From positions 2,506,882-2,570,881 of the forward strand of contig NC_040022.1 of assembly GCF_000972845.2 (NCBI RefSeq): a DNA stretch of 64,000 nt, given 5' to 3'. This stretch comes from Larimichthys crocea. Lineage: Eukaryota; Chordata; Actinopteri; Sciaenidae. Below are positions 10,304 through 22,611 of this stretch, in pieces. The notes beneath the pieces were generated by a model. The model was not told the DNA's origin. It saw only the letters and a list, made by a program, of their open reading frames with translations, and made no database searches. The first letter of the stretch is position 1. Each line of letters begins with the position of its first letter. A program made the translations under genes and the position numbers.

Positions 10304-13248
10304 ATGCCCAAAGTGAAGAGAAGTCGGAAGCCACCTCCAGACGGCTGGGAGCTGATTGAGCCCACTCTGGACGAGCTGGATCAGAAAATGAGAGAAGGTG
10401 AGCCGGTAGATGGGTAATGTAAAGCCGTAACATGAAGCGTTAAACGGAGCAGCTTGTCCTCACTTTGACTCCAGTTCAGGTTATTTTACAGCTTATTAAT
10501 CTGTAGCTTGTGCTGGTGAAATGATTTTTATTTATTTAAGAGATGGAAACTCGACTTGATAACTAAGATTCACGTGTTTAAAGTCCGTAATGTCCAAAAC
10601 TACGTGACTCTACTGTCCACAAACTGACTGTACTCACAGCTTTGGCAAACTTGGTTGACGAAAAGGGAAATTGACCCTCAACACACAAAGCTGGGTCAAG
10701 TTTTTACACACACAGGCCTGAAATACAACCACACACACACACACACACACACAGAGCAGTTTTAGGTTCAGTACCTTGCTCAAGGACACTAAACTCTCCA
10801 TCCACCAGTCCAACCCTCCATACTTTGGTCCCTGCGGTTCCCAAACTAAACCCCTGCAGACTGAACTACTGCCGCCCAATTAAAATAGGTTCCCAAATCA
10901 AATCAAGTTTATTTGGCCCTTTACAATAGCCAGGCGGTACCCAAAGTGCTTTACAACAAAGCCGTAAAAACAATACATGACAGGTACGTAACAAATAAAT
11001 ACAACTAAATTAAAATGAAAAGTGCTGTAGTGTTAAAAACCTTCCAGAAATACATAAGAAGCAGCAGACAGAGTGAGTACACCCGAAGGAACGGCACTGC
11101 CCTAGTCGGAATAAAACGCCAATCTAAAAAAGTGAGTCTTGAGTTTTGATTTTAAAAGTTTAGAAGTGTTGTGGATGTCGGCGGGTAGTTTGTTCACATT
11201 CTGGGAGCAGCGGCGGCAAAGGAGCGTTCCCAGTTTGAAGTGGCCGAACTCTGACCTCCACGCACAGTGAAACCCTTTCAGATGATCCAGAACGTGGCGG
11301 CCTGCCTCGTCTACAATCAACCCAAAAGGTCACGTCTTACCCAGCTGCTCATCGAGCTCCAGTGGCTCCCTGTAGCAGCCCGCATTAAGATCAAATCACT
11401 AATGCCGACTGCAAAGCTGTCTCCAGTTCTGCACTGACCTACTTGAATGTTCTCATACAGGCACGTTACCTTCTCCAATAAACGACGCCTGGCTCTGCCA
11501 CACGTACGCTCAGGGAAATCCAAACTTTTCTCGTGTGTTGTTCCCCATTGGTTGAACGTCCTACCCTCTCTACCTTCACAAACCTCCTGATGACGCAGCT
11601 CTCCAGAGAGGACCTCCTCTCCAACACTACCAACAACTGGATGATAAATCTATCCTGCCTCTACAACTTGATTTTATGCGAATTTCCCTTTGTTGCAAGT
11701 CGCTTTGGATAAAAGTTAAATGACTAAATGTAAATTTACTGGAAGGTCAACTGAGATCTAGTCCGACGAGGCCTGGGACTCAGTTGACCTCATTATCATG
11801 AGATCTTTGGCACTATGCACACCTACCCCAGAGTTGCATTTTGTTGTAACCCAAACAGATGGATTTAATTTCTGCTTACCAAAGCTAACTTTTCTCTTTT
11901 TCCTCCGTGTCAGCTGAAACAGAGCCTCACGAGGGAAAGCGAAAGGTAGAGTCCCTTTGGCCAATTTTCAGGCTGCACCATCAGCGGAGTCGATACATCT
12001 ACGATCTGTTCTACAAAAGAAAAGCCATCAGCAGAGGTGGATGGAGTTTTTACTCTACCCGTTTGTCATCTAATGTTATTTAATATTTCCTCTTTGTTTT
12101 TCCCCTTCTCCTGTTCTGTCTACTTCAACATTTACTATAATCCATCCGTGTCATGATATATTTGGTTTCTTCACTAGATTTAAAAAAAGTTCTGTTAGAG
12201 TTTTCCAACTCCCTTTGTTTAAGTCCAATACTTTGCAATAAACAGTTTCCTTTTTTGTATTGGAAGATGACACGTGTTGTCTCTGTGTGTGCGTCTCTCC
12301 TGACAGAGCTGTATGAGTACTGTATAAAAGAGGGCTATGCAGACAAGAACCTGATTGCAAAGTGGAAGAAGCAAGGCTACGAGAACCTGTGCTGCCTGCG
12401 CTGCATCCAGACACGAGACACCAACTTCGGAACCAACTGCATCTGCAGAGTCCCCAAGAGCAAACTGGAAGTCGTAAGTGACTCAAGACATTTTGAAAAA
12501 CAGTAAGGTCGGTTCGCCCCTCTGCGATGCAATGTATTCCATGTTCGCTGTGGCCACTGGAGCTAATTTCGGCTATTCTGGACAAAGTTGGAAACCTCCC
12601 CAGAAGCACAGAGGTCCGTTTCAGAAGTGGCTCATCGCTCTGGTCTGCTTCGAATACTCAGCAGTTTAGGTTTTGACAGACACCACGAGCAGCCCATCAA
12701 TGAGCTTGCACCCTGTGCAAACTTCTGATCGTAAAAACAGCCAAAAGGGCCAAATCGGCGTCCTGGCCATGACGTGACAGACATGTGACAGACATGAGTG
12801 ATCAGTCACGTTTTTCTAAGAGTCTGTCGCCGTGCTAGCAGCACTGTGAGGCCGTGCTAAATAAATTCATCCAGAAGATGCTGCGATATTTCACAAAATC
12901 TGTGAACACTTTGACCTGCTGGTGGCACTAGAGGAAACCCCAGACGATCAGCAGTGTTAGGATTCATCCTTAAATTTTCATCTGATTGTTGTTGAAATAG
13001 ACAAACAGACATTTCATGCCACAGGTGTGGATTAAAAAAAAAACCCTGAAAACAAATGTGCGCTTCTCCAGAAAGGAAAGAAAGACGGTTATCCAGTTAC
13101 CTTCTTAAATGGAGACATTATAAGACAGCCTGTTCCCTCCCTGTGTGTCCTCGTGCTCTAAATCCTGCTGTGTCTTTCCTTTTCTTCTTCTCTGCAGGGA
13201 AGGATCATTGAATGCACCCACTGTGGATGCAGAGGATGTTCAGGCTAA
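10304..13248 (+). CDS. bud31: BUD31/G10 spliceosomal protein
   Basis: Core spliceosome component (human BUD31/EDG2, yeast Bud31) that stabilises the active-site RNA and step-I machinery in the nucleus. Exons 10304-10397, 11914-12036, 12307-12473 and 13198-13248 join in frame to 144 residues, exactly the human length. Landmarks: MPKVKRSRK with [19 protein letters not shown]; the basic block [34 protein letters not shown]; and the zinc-binding C-terminus with [24 protein letters not shown] and [11 protein letters not shown]. The cysteine-rich clusters are intact. A polyadenylation signal AATAAA follows at 13713-13718. The longest intron (10398-11913) holds a CA run and a LINE relic. Confidence 0.97.
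10729..10753. repeat. CA microsatellite in BUD31 intron 1
   Basis: Perfect CA dinucleotide run. Confidence 0.9.
10895..11740 (+). mobile_element. Degraded LINE 3' fragment (L2/Maui-like) in BUD31 intron
   Basis: The segment 11280-11600 reads, across stops, as the C-terminal tail typical of teleost L2-type ORF2 proteins: [16 protein letters not shown], then [15 protein letters not shown]. It is preceded at 10895-11060 by a TTTATTTGGCCCTTTACAA / CAAAGTGCTTTACAAC repeat common in fish genomes, and ends at about 11700 in GTCGCTTTGGATAAAAG, a typical tail for this family. Stops and frame breaks show it is inactive. Confidence 0.65.
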
Positions 13249-13712
13249 GCGCAGTTTTCAGACGTCCGGTCTATTTTCTGTTGGCCGTCGGGGCTCACCC
13301 AGCTTCCATCTCTCACATCCAGCAAAGCAACATCGTCTTCAGTCACCTGCATCAGAAACAAATCACCATCATCCTCAGCTGTCCTGACAGGGGTCATTAT
13401 TTCACACTCTACTCCTTTTTTCCGAACAGAGTGGAGCAAAGAAGAAAACACTGAGAGGGGCCATATCGTGTTAGCTGCATTTATTTTTCTGTTTTTATAT
13501 TTTTTACACTCAACTCCAGAAGTTGAGGTTAGAGCTGTTTCTGCATCAGGCCTGTCATTCCATCAAGTCATACCCACTGTGAAGCTCATTTAAAATTCTA
13601 ATGTGTTTCATCTGATTTAATGAGAGGCTGGGACGAAACTGATTTTTGTTTTGAAATGTCATTTTAAACCTTAAAACTGTTTCTTCATCGTTGTTCTTGT
13701 AGTATAATTTTA

Positions 13713-13718
13713 AATAAA
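13713..13718 (+). promoter_or_regulatory. BUD31 polyadenylation signal
   Basis: AATAAA 465 bases after the BUD31 stop, followed by a T/G-rich stretch (TTACTCTTGTGTGTTTT). Confidence 0.7.
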
Positions 13719-13964
13719 ATGATTCTGATTTACTCTTGTGTGTTTTATCTTTCTTCATGTCTAAGCACAATTCATCTCATAAATTAAAGTCCATTGTTGA
13801 TTGTAGAGTCAGATTGTGTTTCCTGCAGTAACATAAATCACATCTAGGATGAAGACTTTTCCTTATTTTTATTTTTTTTGTTTGTATTTCTGTTTTGATC
13901 CTTCTCTGCACAAGCTCAGTTCCTTATTAAAGTGGCCAAAATAATTATATTAGTATGTCTCGGA

Positions 13965-14185
13965 TGTGGGGCTGTCACGCCTCACAGCAAGAAGGCTCCT
14001 GGTTCGAACCTCGGCTGGGGCAGTTTGTGTGTTTCTGGTTTCCTCCATCAATCCAAAGACATGCACAGTGACTCTAAATTAGGTTGGTGTAAATGGGTTT
14101 TCGTCTCTATGTGCCCTGTCAGCTGGGATAGGCTCCAGAGCCACCGTGACCCTGATGGGGATATGTAGTTACAGAAAATGGATAG
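13965..14185 (+). mobile_element. Interspersed SINE-like repeat, plus copy
   Basis: Carries GTCACGCCTCACAGCAAGAA, GGTTCGAACCTCGGCTGGGG (box-B-like), TCCAAAGACATGCA and GCTGGGATAGGCTCCAG. This is the widespread teleost repeat ending in GTGACCCTGATGGGGAT. It pairs with the inverted copy at 14405-14655; partial copies lie at 41538-41690 (inverted) and 51775-51960 (direct). Confidence 0.8.
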
Positions 14186-14404
14186 ATGTCTCACATGTGG
14201 CTTCATGACTACGAAGCAGTCAAATACTGTTGAATTTCCAGGAAAAACACCAGATTAAATCATTTATTTCCCTCTTTGTTACATTTTTAAGAACCAGTTG
14301 ATCTTGTTTCCACGTTTTTGACTTTTAAAAAGAGAATCATGAAGTAGACACTCAGTATCTTTAGGATTTTTCTACAAGTTGACTAAAAAACACTACTCAA
14401 GGCA

Positions 14405-14655
14405 AGAAGCATGGCGACTGTAACCGCTTATCCTCATCAGGGTCACGGTGGGGCTGGAGCCTAAGAGACGGGGTACACCATGGACAAGTCGGCAGTTCAT
14501 CACAGGTCACACTGACACACTAATTAACCTATTAACTACACGTCTTTGGACTGTGAGAGGAAGCTGGAGAGAACCCACGCAGACGGGTGGAGGCCCCAGC
14601 CGAGGTTCAACCCAGTTCTTGCTGTGAGGTCACAGTGCTAACCACTGCACAAGTG
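14405..14655 (-). mobile_element. Interspersed SINE-like repeat, inverted copy
   Basis: Reverse complement matches the 13965 copy module for module (CCTCACAGCAAGAA, GAACCTCGGCTGGGG, CACAGTCCAAAGAC, GTGACCCTGATGAGGATAA). About 220 bases separate the two, so a transcript through both could fold into a long imperfect hairpin. Confidence 0.8.
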
Positions 14656-17291
14656 CCAAGGCAAGGTCACTGTTACATTTCCCCTTTCTTACATTTTTAA
14701 GAACCAGTTGATCTGGTTTCTGTGTTTTTTGACTCTTGAATCATATTTAGTATCTTTATGACTTAAGTTAAATCAAAAACACTATAGAAGACAGGAAGAA
14801 TAGGGAATTTCAGATATTACTCAATTTGTTGTATTTCTTCATTTCATCTGAGTCACAAACATTACATGTGACCTTTATTTATGTGTGTGTGAGCCCTGTA
14901 AGATCACAAAGAAGCTGCTAAGGAACAAGCAGCTGCTGCATCTGAAGCGAGTCTCCCACAAATGTCGTGGGTTTTTAATCATTAAAGGCTCAAGTGAAAA
15001 AACATTTACATGATGAGTTATGTACACTGAGCTGCCCACTCATCGCCTGCAGATTTACTGTAAAGAGTGAACAAACCACTTCATTTTCATTCATTCACGT
15101 TCTCTTCTTCAGTTTGCAGAGTTGCCTTCTGCTGCTCCACAGCAGGGCAATTAGGTGTTTTCACATTTGAGCATTTATTATTCATGACACCTCAAACTCT
15201 AGCACATCCGTCATCGCTACAGCAAGTCACACAGGCACGAGTCTGTCTGTGTGTTCCATGTTTAATATTTAATGTTGATCTGTAGGTTGCACTGCTCTGT
15301 TTCTTTCTCTCCAGTATCACCTCAGGCATTCACTCACGCACAAATAAAGATGGATTCAAATAATTTAATGGAATTAATGAATATCATCAACATTACATAA
15401 AAGCATCAGGACATTCACAACGTGCTTCATTTAAATCAATACGGGGGCTGGAGTGAGCACGAGGCCCCTTTAAAGATGAGATACAAAAGACATGATATGG
15501 CAACGTAAGGACACTGAGTGACGACATGTTAAGCACAATGTAGTATGGCTTATTCAGATTACATTCACCTTTTTGCATTAGAGGAGCAAAAATTATTTAA
15601 AAAAGACGACAAGGCAACAAAAGAAAAAAACAGAATCATTGCAGTGAACTAAAATAACGCGTTAGGTGGAATTAAAAATGTGAGGTTAATAGTTAAAAAC
15701 CTTGTTCGTAGCAGGAAGGACAGCAGCCATGATCCCACATTGTTTGACCTTTCACATTAAAACTCTGACCATGCAGTCACAAGTACAGTTACCATCCTAA
15801 GATACAGAAGTACAGCTCCATCACGGACTCCACAGAATTAGGAACAGTAAAATCTAAAATACTATCAAAGACGCTTCGTCTGTGTTGTCTCACTGGCCAG
15901 AACTAAAAAAAAAAAGAGGAAATCTGAGTGTACTCAGCATGAAGATCCAAATTTTGTCCTAAAGCAATAAATACGTTGTTTTGTTCACAGCACAGGATTG
16001 CGACCGTCCTAAATCAAGTGTCAAGCTTAGAGTTTTGCTTTTGATGGCACAGGAAATTTCCCTCCATAATAAAATCTATACAAACACATCATCACTCTCA
16101 GCAACGTCTCCTCCAGCGTCTGGCCCACATCCGAATAGAACAGAACAGAAACATCAATACAGTGATTCACCCCGGCACAAGACGGTCTCATGCTAACACC
16201 ACAACACTCTCACACAACTGTAAGACGACAGTGAAGTTCAATACATTTAGGTTAATTAGCTTTAAAATGTTCCCGGCCGTGTGAGTAACATTAATGGAAA
16301 AATGCTCGCCAGCGGTTTATAATATCGACGGGGGTTTTTTAGCTGCTGCTGGCCCTGCGTGGGTGAGTGTGTGTGTGTGTGCGCGTGATGACGTTATTTC
16401 TCTGGACATGCAATATCACACATTGGAGCCGACTAGGTCTAATTCACACAGCAAATACACTTTCTCATGCATCACTACCTGAAAGCAGCCTCTGGGAATG
16501 TTTACTCTTGAAAGGTCAAATCCAACATTGTGTCTCTGTTTTTGGAACAAAGCGGGGATTTGTATCCGTTACCGCAGGAATGTGTGTCGCTAAAAGAAAG
16601 TGAAACAAATATATATGTATATGTATATTAAAAAAAAAGGACAGAAAGGTGTTTGCCTTTTTGGAAATCGTGTTTTCAACGAGAGAGGCGTGTCACAAAA
16701 CCAGCTGTAACAAGCCTGTGTCGTGCTGATCAGGTTTCTTAGACAGTCAAAATGTCAGCATGTGTGAGTTTGTTACAGTTATCCTGAAAAACATGTTCAC
16801 ATATAGCTGAGATATCATAGCTGTGACTGAACCTGTTAGCGAGCTGGCAGACGCACATGTTGGATCGAGTTTTATAAGATGAAATGTGAGATGTGGTTGA
16901 GGTGGCGGGGCCAGGGACTGACCTTAAACAAGTCAGCACATGTAACATTTCTTATCTTTCTTTTTTTTTTTTGGACATGGAGGTGAAAAACACACAAAAG
17001 ACTCGAGGGACAATGAGCAGAGCGGAGATTCGCCTGCTCTGTTCTGCGTCTTTGTGAGTGTCGACATGCTCTGGAACTAAACGCACGCAGGTAAACACTC
17101 ACTGACATTCACGACTCACTCTGTCTCCTGCACACAGAGAGAGAAGACAGCAAGGCGGAGAGAGATTAAACAGTAACCAGCTCAGAGTTTGTCCTGAAAC
17201 TAAAAAGACCCCCTTTGGTCCTTTAAAAACCAAAAGGGTCAAACATGAATTCTGTTAAAACAAGTGTGGGATTCCTCCTCCCTGTATTATA

Positions 17292-20200
17292 TTAGATTTT
17301 GTAAAAAACGCTGGTGGTGTAGTTAAAACTAAAAGTTGCTGCTGCGCTGCTCCTGCCGGGCTGTAGGTACTGCTGAGTGACGAGCTGGCTGAGGTAGAGC
17401 AGTATCAGGCTGTCCTCCTCGCCCAGCCCTAGCTGCTCCTGCAGGAAGCAGCGGCGTCGACCCTCCACGACCTCGGGCCCTTCCGTGGAGCTGACCGGCA
17501 GGTGGAGGTGGTGGGTGAAGGTAAACAGGAAGGCCTTGGCCGCCAGGCGACACAGCGTGCTCTGTAAGTGGAGGAAGTATGTGGAACCACGGCGGATGTA
17601 GGTGCGGTGGTCAGCTATGTTGGCAAGGAGTTGGCCACGGTACGGCGGACAGCGTAAGGTCTTCTGGTCGGCATCCAGGATGGAGATGTAGCGGCTGTAG
17701 CGGGACAGCGAGTAGAGCATGCTGGAACCCACAGGGGTCGCTACTCTGTGGGGGGACAGAAGGACAGATGGTGAAATTAATATTTTTCCAAGGAGGATTA
17801 TCATGGCACCATTATGTCACCTGTAAATACAGTCTGCATGTCCAAGTCTGTCTTTGTTGTTTTGTGACTTTAGGGTCTGAGTGAAGCTGTTTCCAGTGAA
17901 GTAGTATTAATCTACACGACAGCAGACAGTCCAACTCCCCACATCAGAGCTACAGCGCCAAAAACAGCCGTCAGAGGGTTTAGACCAACATTTCTATTCA
18001 ATCCCTTTACAAAGAATATGGAGAATATTTCTCAAATAGTTCAACAATCTGGGACGGCTCCAGAACATTTGTGTCAAAGATGCTGTCCCCAAAAACTAAA
18101 TATAAATCTATAAACATATAAATATACAACTTTGTCTGCACTGATGCTCTACATCAGAGATACTCAACTTACTTTTGCAAAAACATTTATTTTTCTTTCA
18201 GATAAAATCAACACACATCAGGATTGCAACAGGCTTATTAATACATAAATAAAAATAAATACATCCGTGCATTTTTCATTGTCAAGCTTTCAACATTTGC
18301 TGTCCTCACTTATTTCTGCCTTTAACTTGAACTATATTTATTCATTTGTCTATTTGTATATTTGAATTAGTTAGTTTGTCATTTAATTTATTCAATGTAT
18401 ACATTTAACATGTTTGTGGGCCTTTATTTTTGGCTATTTATATATTCCATTATGTTTTTTACTTCTATTCTATTGTGTATATTTATACATTTAATGGGCT
18501 TTATTTAATTATTTATTATTTATTAATTTTTATTCTTATTTTATACATTTATTTGTTTTTTTTTAACCTCTGGTGTTTCCTCACTGCAAGAAGATGAGAT
18601 GGCGCTTTCTCATTTTGTGTTGTGCTTTTGTTTATAATGCAGCGGCGTGGCTGTTTTTTTTTTGTTTTTTTTGTATAGCACTGTATGAAAAGTGCTATAC
18701 AAATAAAGTCTGATTATGTATAGCACTGTATGAAAAGTGCTATACAAATAAAGTCTGATTAAATGATTGAGGTGTACATAAACTTGTTGTAGAAATTGAA
18801 GTGTCACCGCTTCTGCTCCCTGCACAGATTACTGATTTAATATGAAACGTCCCCGGTAACAGCCGAGGGACATTATTGGATATTTACTAGTTGGTAGAGA
18901 TAAACAAATTTAAATAAATATATTTTCATTCTGCATTAGAAAATAGTCAGAGAGTCACATGACACCTGTCCTTGTGTGTATTACTGTTCTCTATTAATAA
19001 GTAATGTGTGTAGAGATGAAGAAAATCCAGTTTCGTGCGTCACAGTGTCACAATTCTGTTGAAAACGGATAAATTCCTCAGAATCCTCCTCACAAGCAAA
19101 ACACATTCTCGTACTTTGGGGGATTGACAGCCTCATTCTGTTTGTAGAAATGAAAAAGAAGTTCAAGGACAGATGTGAGGCTCAAGGTATAATCGTTGAA
19201 TAGTTGGTTGGGTGAGTCATCGAGGACTGAGTCAGACCGGATGAGTAATAGTAGAGTAAGGTGCGATATAAACAACAGAACATACTGTAATTTTCAAACT
19301 TCCCGTTGATGGAGACTCTGTGAGCATCAAACTTAATGTTTTTAATAAATCTATGTTACTAACATCATCTGTTGTAATTTGTAAATGCTTAAAATATAAA
19401 TAAAAATGGAAATACCTCTGCAATCCAATAAGTTTCCACCTCTGCAGGTCAGTAAGGGTGAACGGGCAGGACAGCCAGGCTTGAACTCTCTCTCCACACC
19501 TTCCAGGACCAGGCACGAAGAGAGCCAGAGCAGCAACCAGTCGGCGGACTCTCCCCTCGTCAGCCCCGAGCACCACCAGGGTTCTTCCGCTCAGTAGACA
19601 CCACAGAGCTTGCATGGCAAACGGGTACTGTCGCACAAACCTCAAGGCTCCTTGTCCGGCCTTCTTCCTCTGGCGCAGGGTCACCACACCCCCGTAGCCA
19701 AGAGGTGAAGCAGCCCGATCGGACCCTGTAGAAGCACTCATGGTACAGTCTGACCCATCCTCCGCTGAGGTACGGGAAACTGCGTCTCCAAGGAGCCCCA
19801 CAGGGAGCTCCAGCGCGGCTGCAGGGCTTTCTGAGGACGGAGAACCAACTGTATAGTCGTCCTGGAGTGGAAGTAGAGCCTGGGGCTCCTGGTTGACCAC
19901 AAAGGTTTGACCGGGCTGCGAGTGGGAGTTTTGGCTGAGGTGAGGCACCTTTTCTGGGGCAGAAGCTTCGTAAAGGAAACCATCTTGGGACATACAGCAC
20001 GCCGTGTCTATTGGAACCAGCAAATCCGACTCGATCTCACACGGCCCATCAGCTCCTCCGTCACATTCATCCTCCCTGCTGGCCTCCAGCTCTGACACCT
20101 CGAGTAAGGACACGGGTGTCTGGTCACCCTCGTCGTCCCCAGCAGTGGTCTCAACCTCTTCACTGCTGCTATCCCTCTCCAGATCAGTGTTATGTTCGGC

Positions 20201-22611
20201 GTCAGGGGTCAGATCAGAATCCGGATCAGGAGCTTCTGACGTCATACTAGCTAGATTCTGTTGTCTCTCTGCTGGACCCATCCCGCTCTTGTCGCTGCTG
20301 AAGCTTCCTTTGGTTTCCTCCGAGCTCTCCTGGGTGGTCAGAGTCTGGTCCGAGGGTGAGGAATCCAGATGGCTCTCCACAAGTCCGAGCTCGCAGAACT
20401 CTTGAGCATGGCCAGTCTCAGAGGGAGGATTTGGAGGCTCCAGAGTATCTAACTCTAGAAGTTCTGGTTCCAGCACGATAGGAGGCGGATTTAAGAGTGT
20501 ATAGTTATCTACAGCATGGTTCAAAGCACAGAATGGTCTCATTGTACCCCCTTCATCCTCGTCGTCATCCCCGAGGTCCTCCTCAAACAAGAAGTTGGTG
20601 ATTTTCTGTTTCCTGCGTAGCGCCCTGTCCAGGCGGCGCGTGTACAGGTAGCACAGGTCACCCCGGAAACTCTTCTCAGTGTCCTTCAGGAGCTCCACGG
20701 TGGCCTCGTAGAAAGTATTGTCGCACAGCTCTTGCAGGGTCTTCAGGCGCTTGTCGAAACACTTTGCGGACTTTGCTTTGATCAGTTGTGGCGTGTAGGA
20801 CAGCTTGCGTTTAACGCCCTCATCTTCCTCCTCGTCCACTTCTTCTTCACCTCGTTCATCTCCGACCTGACCCTGCCCTTCTTCCCCCTTCTCCCCTTTG
20901 TCACTGTAACTAAAGGGGTTGGCAAGCTTGGCGTATTTGTCTAACAGCACCTCGCACTCACTCAAACACTCCGTGACGCACTTCTGGCAGCTGACAGCAT
21001 GAGGATCTCGGCGCGGGCGGTGATGGTACGAGCTGATCTGTTTCAGCAGGTCTCTGTGTTCGTAGATGCTCTTCTCCACGTTTGCGAGCTCGTTGGCCTT
21101 TTCCACAGCGTGAGCGGAGTACATGCACTGAGGCCCGGCCTCCCTCTGCAGACCCTCCTCCCTCTGCAGCACAGAGTGAGTGTACCTGAGGGGGAAGAAG
21201 ACAGATTTATGTGTTCACAAAGGGAAGTCAGTGTGAAATAACAGAGCTTCTTCCTCATGAGAAGCATCAGTGTAACTAAGAAACATGAAACACTGAAAAT
21301 ATGCAACAGCGAACTGTAAAATTAGGTTTGGAGTTCATTATGTAATATGTAATCAGCCAACATTCATGGCCCCCAGAGGATGAATCCTACTGACTTTGGA
21401 GACTTTTCCTAAAGTGCCAACACTAAGTTTGCATTTCTGCATCCTGCCTCTTTTATAATGTTCCTAAATATTTAATCAAATTACTGCAAACTAACTGACA
21501 CAAACAAAACCTGGGAGTCTGTTGGTTTTACTCGAGTATAGGAGCCCTGGTTGGTCTCTGGGTGTCTGGGCGTATAATCGTCTGTGGCTCAGGAGGTAAA
21601 GTAAAGGGTCGCCCACTTATCAGACGATCGGTGGTTCAATTCTCGGCTTCTCCAGTCTGTTTGTCAAAGTGTCCTTGAGCAAGATACTGAACCCCAAATT
21701 GCTCCTGAGGGCTGAGGGATCAGTGTGGAAATGTGTATGGATGCTTAGCTCCCACCTTGCATGGCAGCCAATGCCATCAGTGTATGAATGTGTGTGTGTG
21801 TGAACGATATACGTAGTAGAAAAGTGCCTTGAGTGGTCAGAAGACTAGAAAGGTGGTATATAAGTACAATTAACTGAGGGTGAGCTGCCCCTGACTGATC
21901 GGATTACTCTACTCATTATTTACCTAAATGATTTGTCAAAGGACTGGAGAGGATTCATATTAACATATCAGATATAGATTCAGTTAAAAGGTTGTATTAA
22001 AGTTCTTACTCCAGGTCCCGGAGCTTCCTCTGGAGTTCCTTGGCAAACGCTCTCCTGTTCCCAGCCTTCAGACACTCGGACGCCTGTGAGAATCGGAGAG
22101 ACAGCTCCTGAAACTGCAGCATGATCTTCCTCTCATCTGCTGAAACGTACGCCATGCAGAACGGTCGCACAAAGCCCCTCGCCTCCAGGTCGTAGAGCGT
22201 AAGGTGATGGACGTAGGCGAACGCCCCTTCCTTTGAGTCGCCCAGCACCACCCTCGAGTCCTCCACAAAGCTGAGCCTCGGGTAGCCGGTGCCAGGCGGA
22301 TGCCCCACGAAGGAGGCCTGGTAGTCCACCGACATGATGCGCAGGGAGAAGTAGTTGAGATCGAAGGTGCCGCAGACTTTGGGGTCATCTGGAATGGTGA
22401 GGAGAGGCTGAGGGCCAACCTGCTCACTGAACTCAGAGATGAGGATGAAGTCTTTGGTGAACTTGGCGTAGGAGGTTTTGGCCCAAGGGTTGGAGTCAGC
22501 CAGGGGATGAAGGGGGATGGAGAACTCCTCAGGGAGAGCCCAGGGGTCTGGACTTGTCTCCCCGTACTCATCCTCTTTAGTGAAAGCCACCACGTCAGGT
22601 GAGCCTATCAT
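17292..22611 (-). CDS. smcr8: SMCR8, subunit of the C9orf72-SMCR8-WDR41 complex
   Basis: DENN-family protein that works with C9orf72 and WDR41 in autophagy and lysosome signalling and as a GAP for small GTPases. Exons 22010-22611, 19416-21185 and 17292-17745 join in frame to 941 residues (human 937). The N-terminal longin/uDENN part is almost unchanged (MIGSPDVVAFTKEDEY, FILISEFSEQVGPQPLLTIP, GTFDLNYFSLRIMSVDYQAS). The known GAP arginine finger (human R147) is conserved as Arg145 in LYDLEARGFVRPFC. The long middle exon holds an acidic, Ser-rich linker (about residues 300-620), expected to be disordered. The C-terminal cDENN/dDENN region ends with AWLSCPFTLTDLQRWKLIGL, LSRYSRYISILD, LRCPPYRGQL and FYKI. 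The start at 22609-22611 matches the family N-terminus. It is head to head with TOP3A, as in human. Confidence 0.97.
18672..18760. repeat. 45-base tandem duplication in SMCR8 intron 2
   Basis: The unit TGTATAGCACTGTATGAAAA continuing to AAATAAAGTCTGATTA occurs twice back to back (18672-18716 and 18717-18760). The unit resembles the 3' tail of a SINE/LINE. Confidence 0.9.
21568..21880 (+). mobile_element. Teleost SINE-like element in SMCR8 intron 1
   Basis: The best-preserved copy in the window: CTGTGGCTCAGGAGGTAAAG, TCGGTGGTTCAATTCTCGGC (box-B-like), GTGTCCTTGAGCAAGATACT, CCCCAAATTGCTCCTGA, then GTGCCTTGAGTGGTCAGAAG and a TATATAAGTACA end. Related pieces lie at 5798-6005 and 36006-36060. Confidence 0.8.

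Larger units (their letters stand above)
13249..17291. other. BUD31-SMCR8 convergent intergenic stretch
   Basis: Begins with the BUD31 3'UTR. Two inverted copies of one interspersed repeat lie at 13965-14185 and 14405-14655. The part from about 15350 to 17291 is plausibly the SMCR8 3'UTR: it adjoins the stop and an ATTAAA lies on the minus strand at 15364-15369. No protein-coding exon or RNA gene was recognised; the open frames here are short and lack splice support. Confidence 0.5.
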
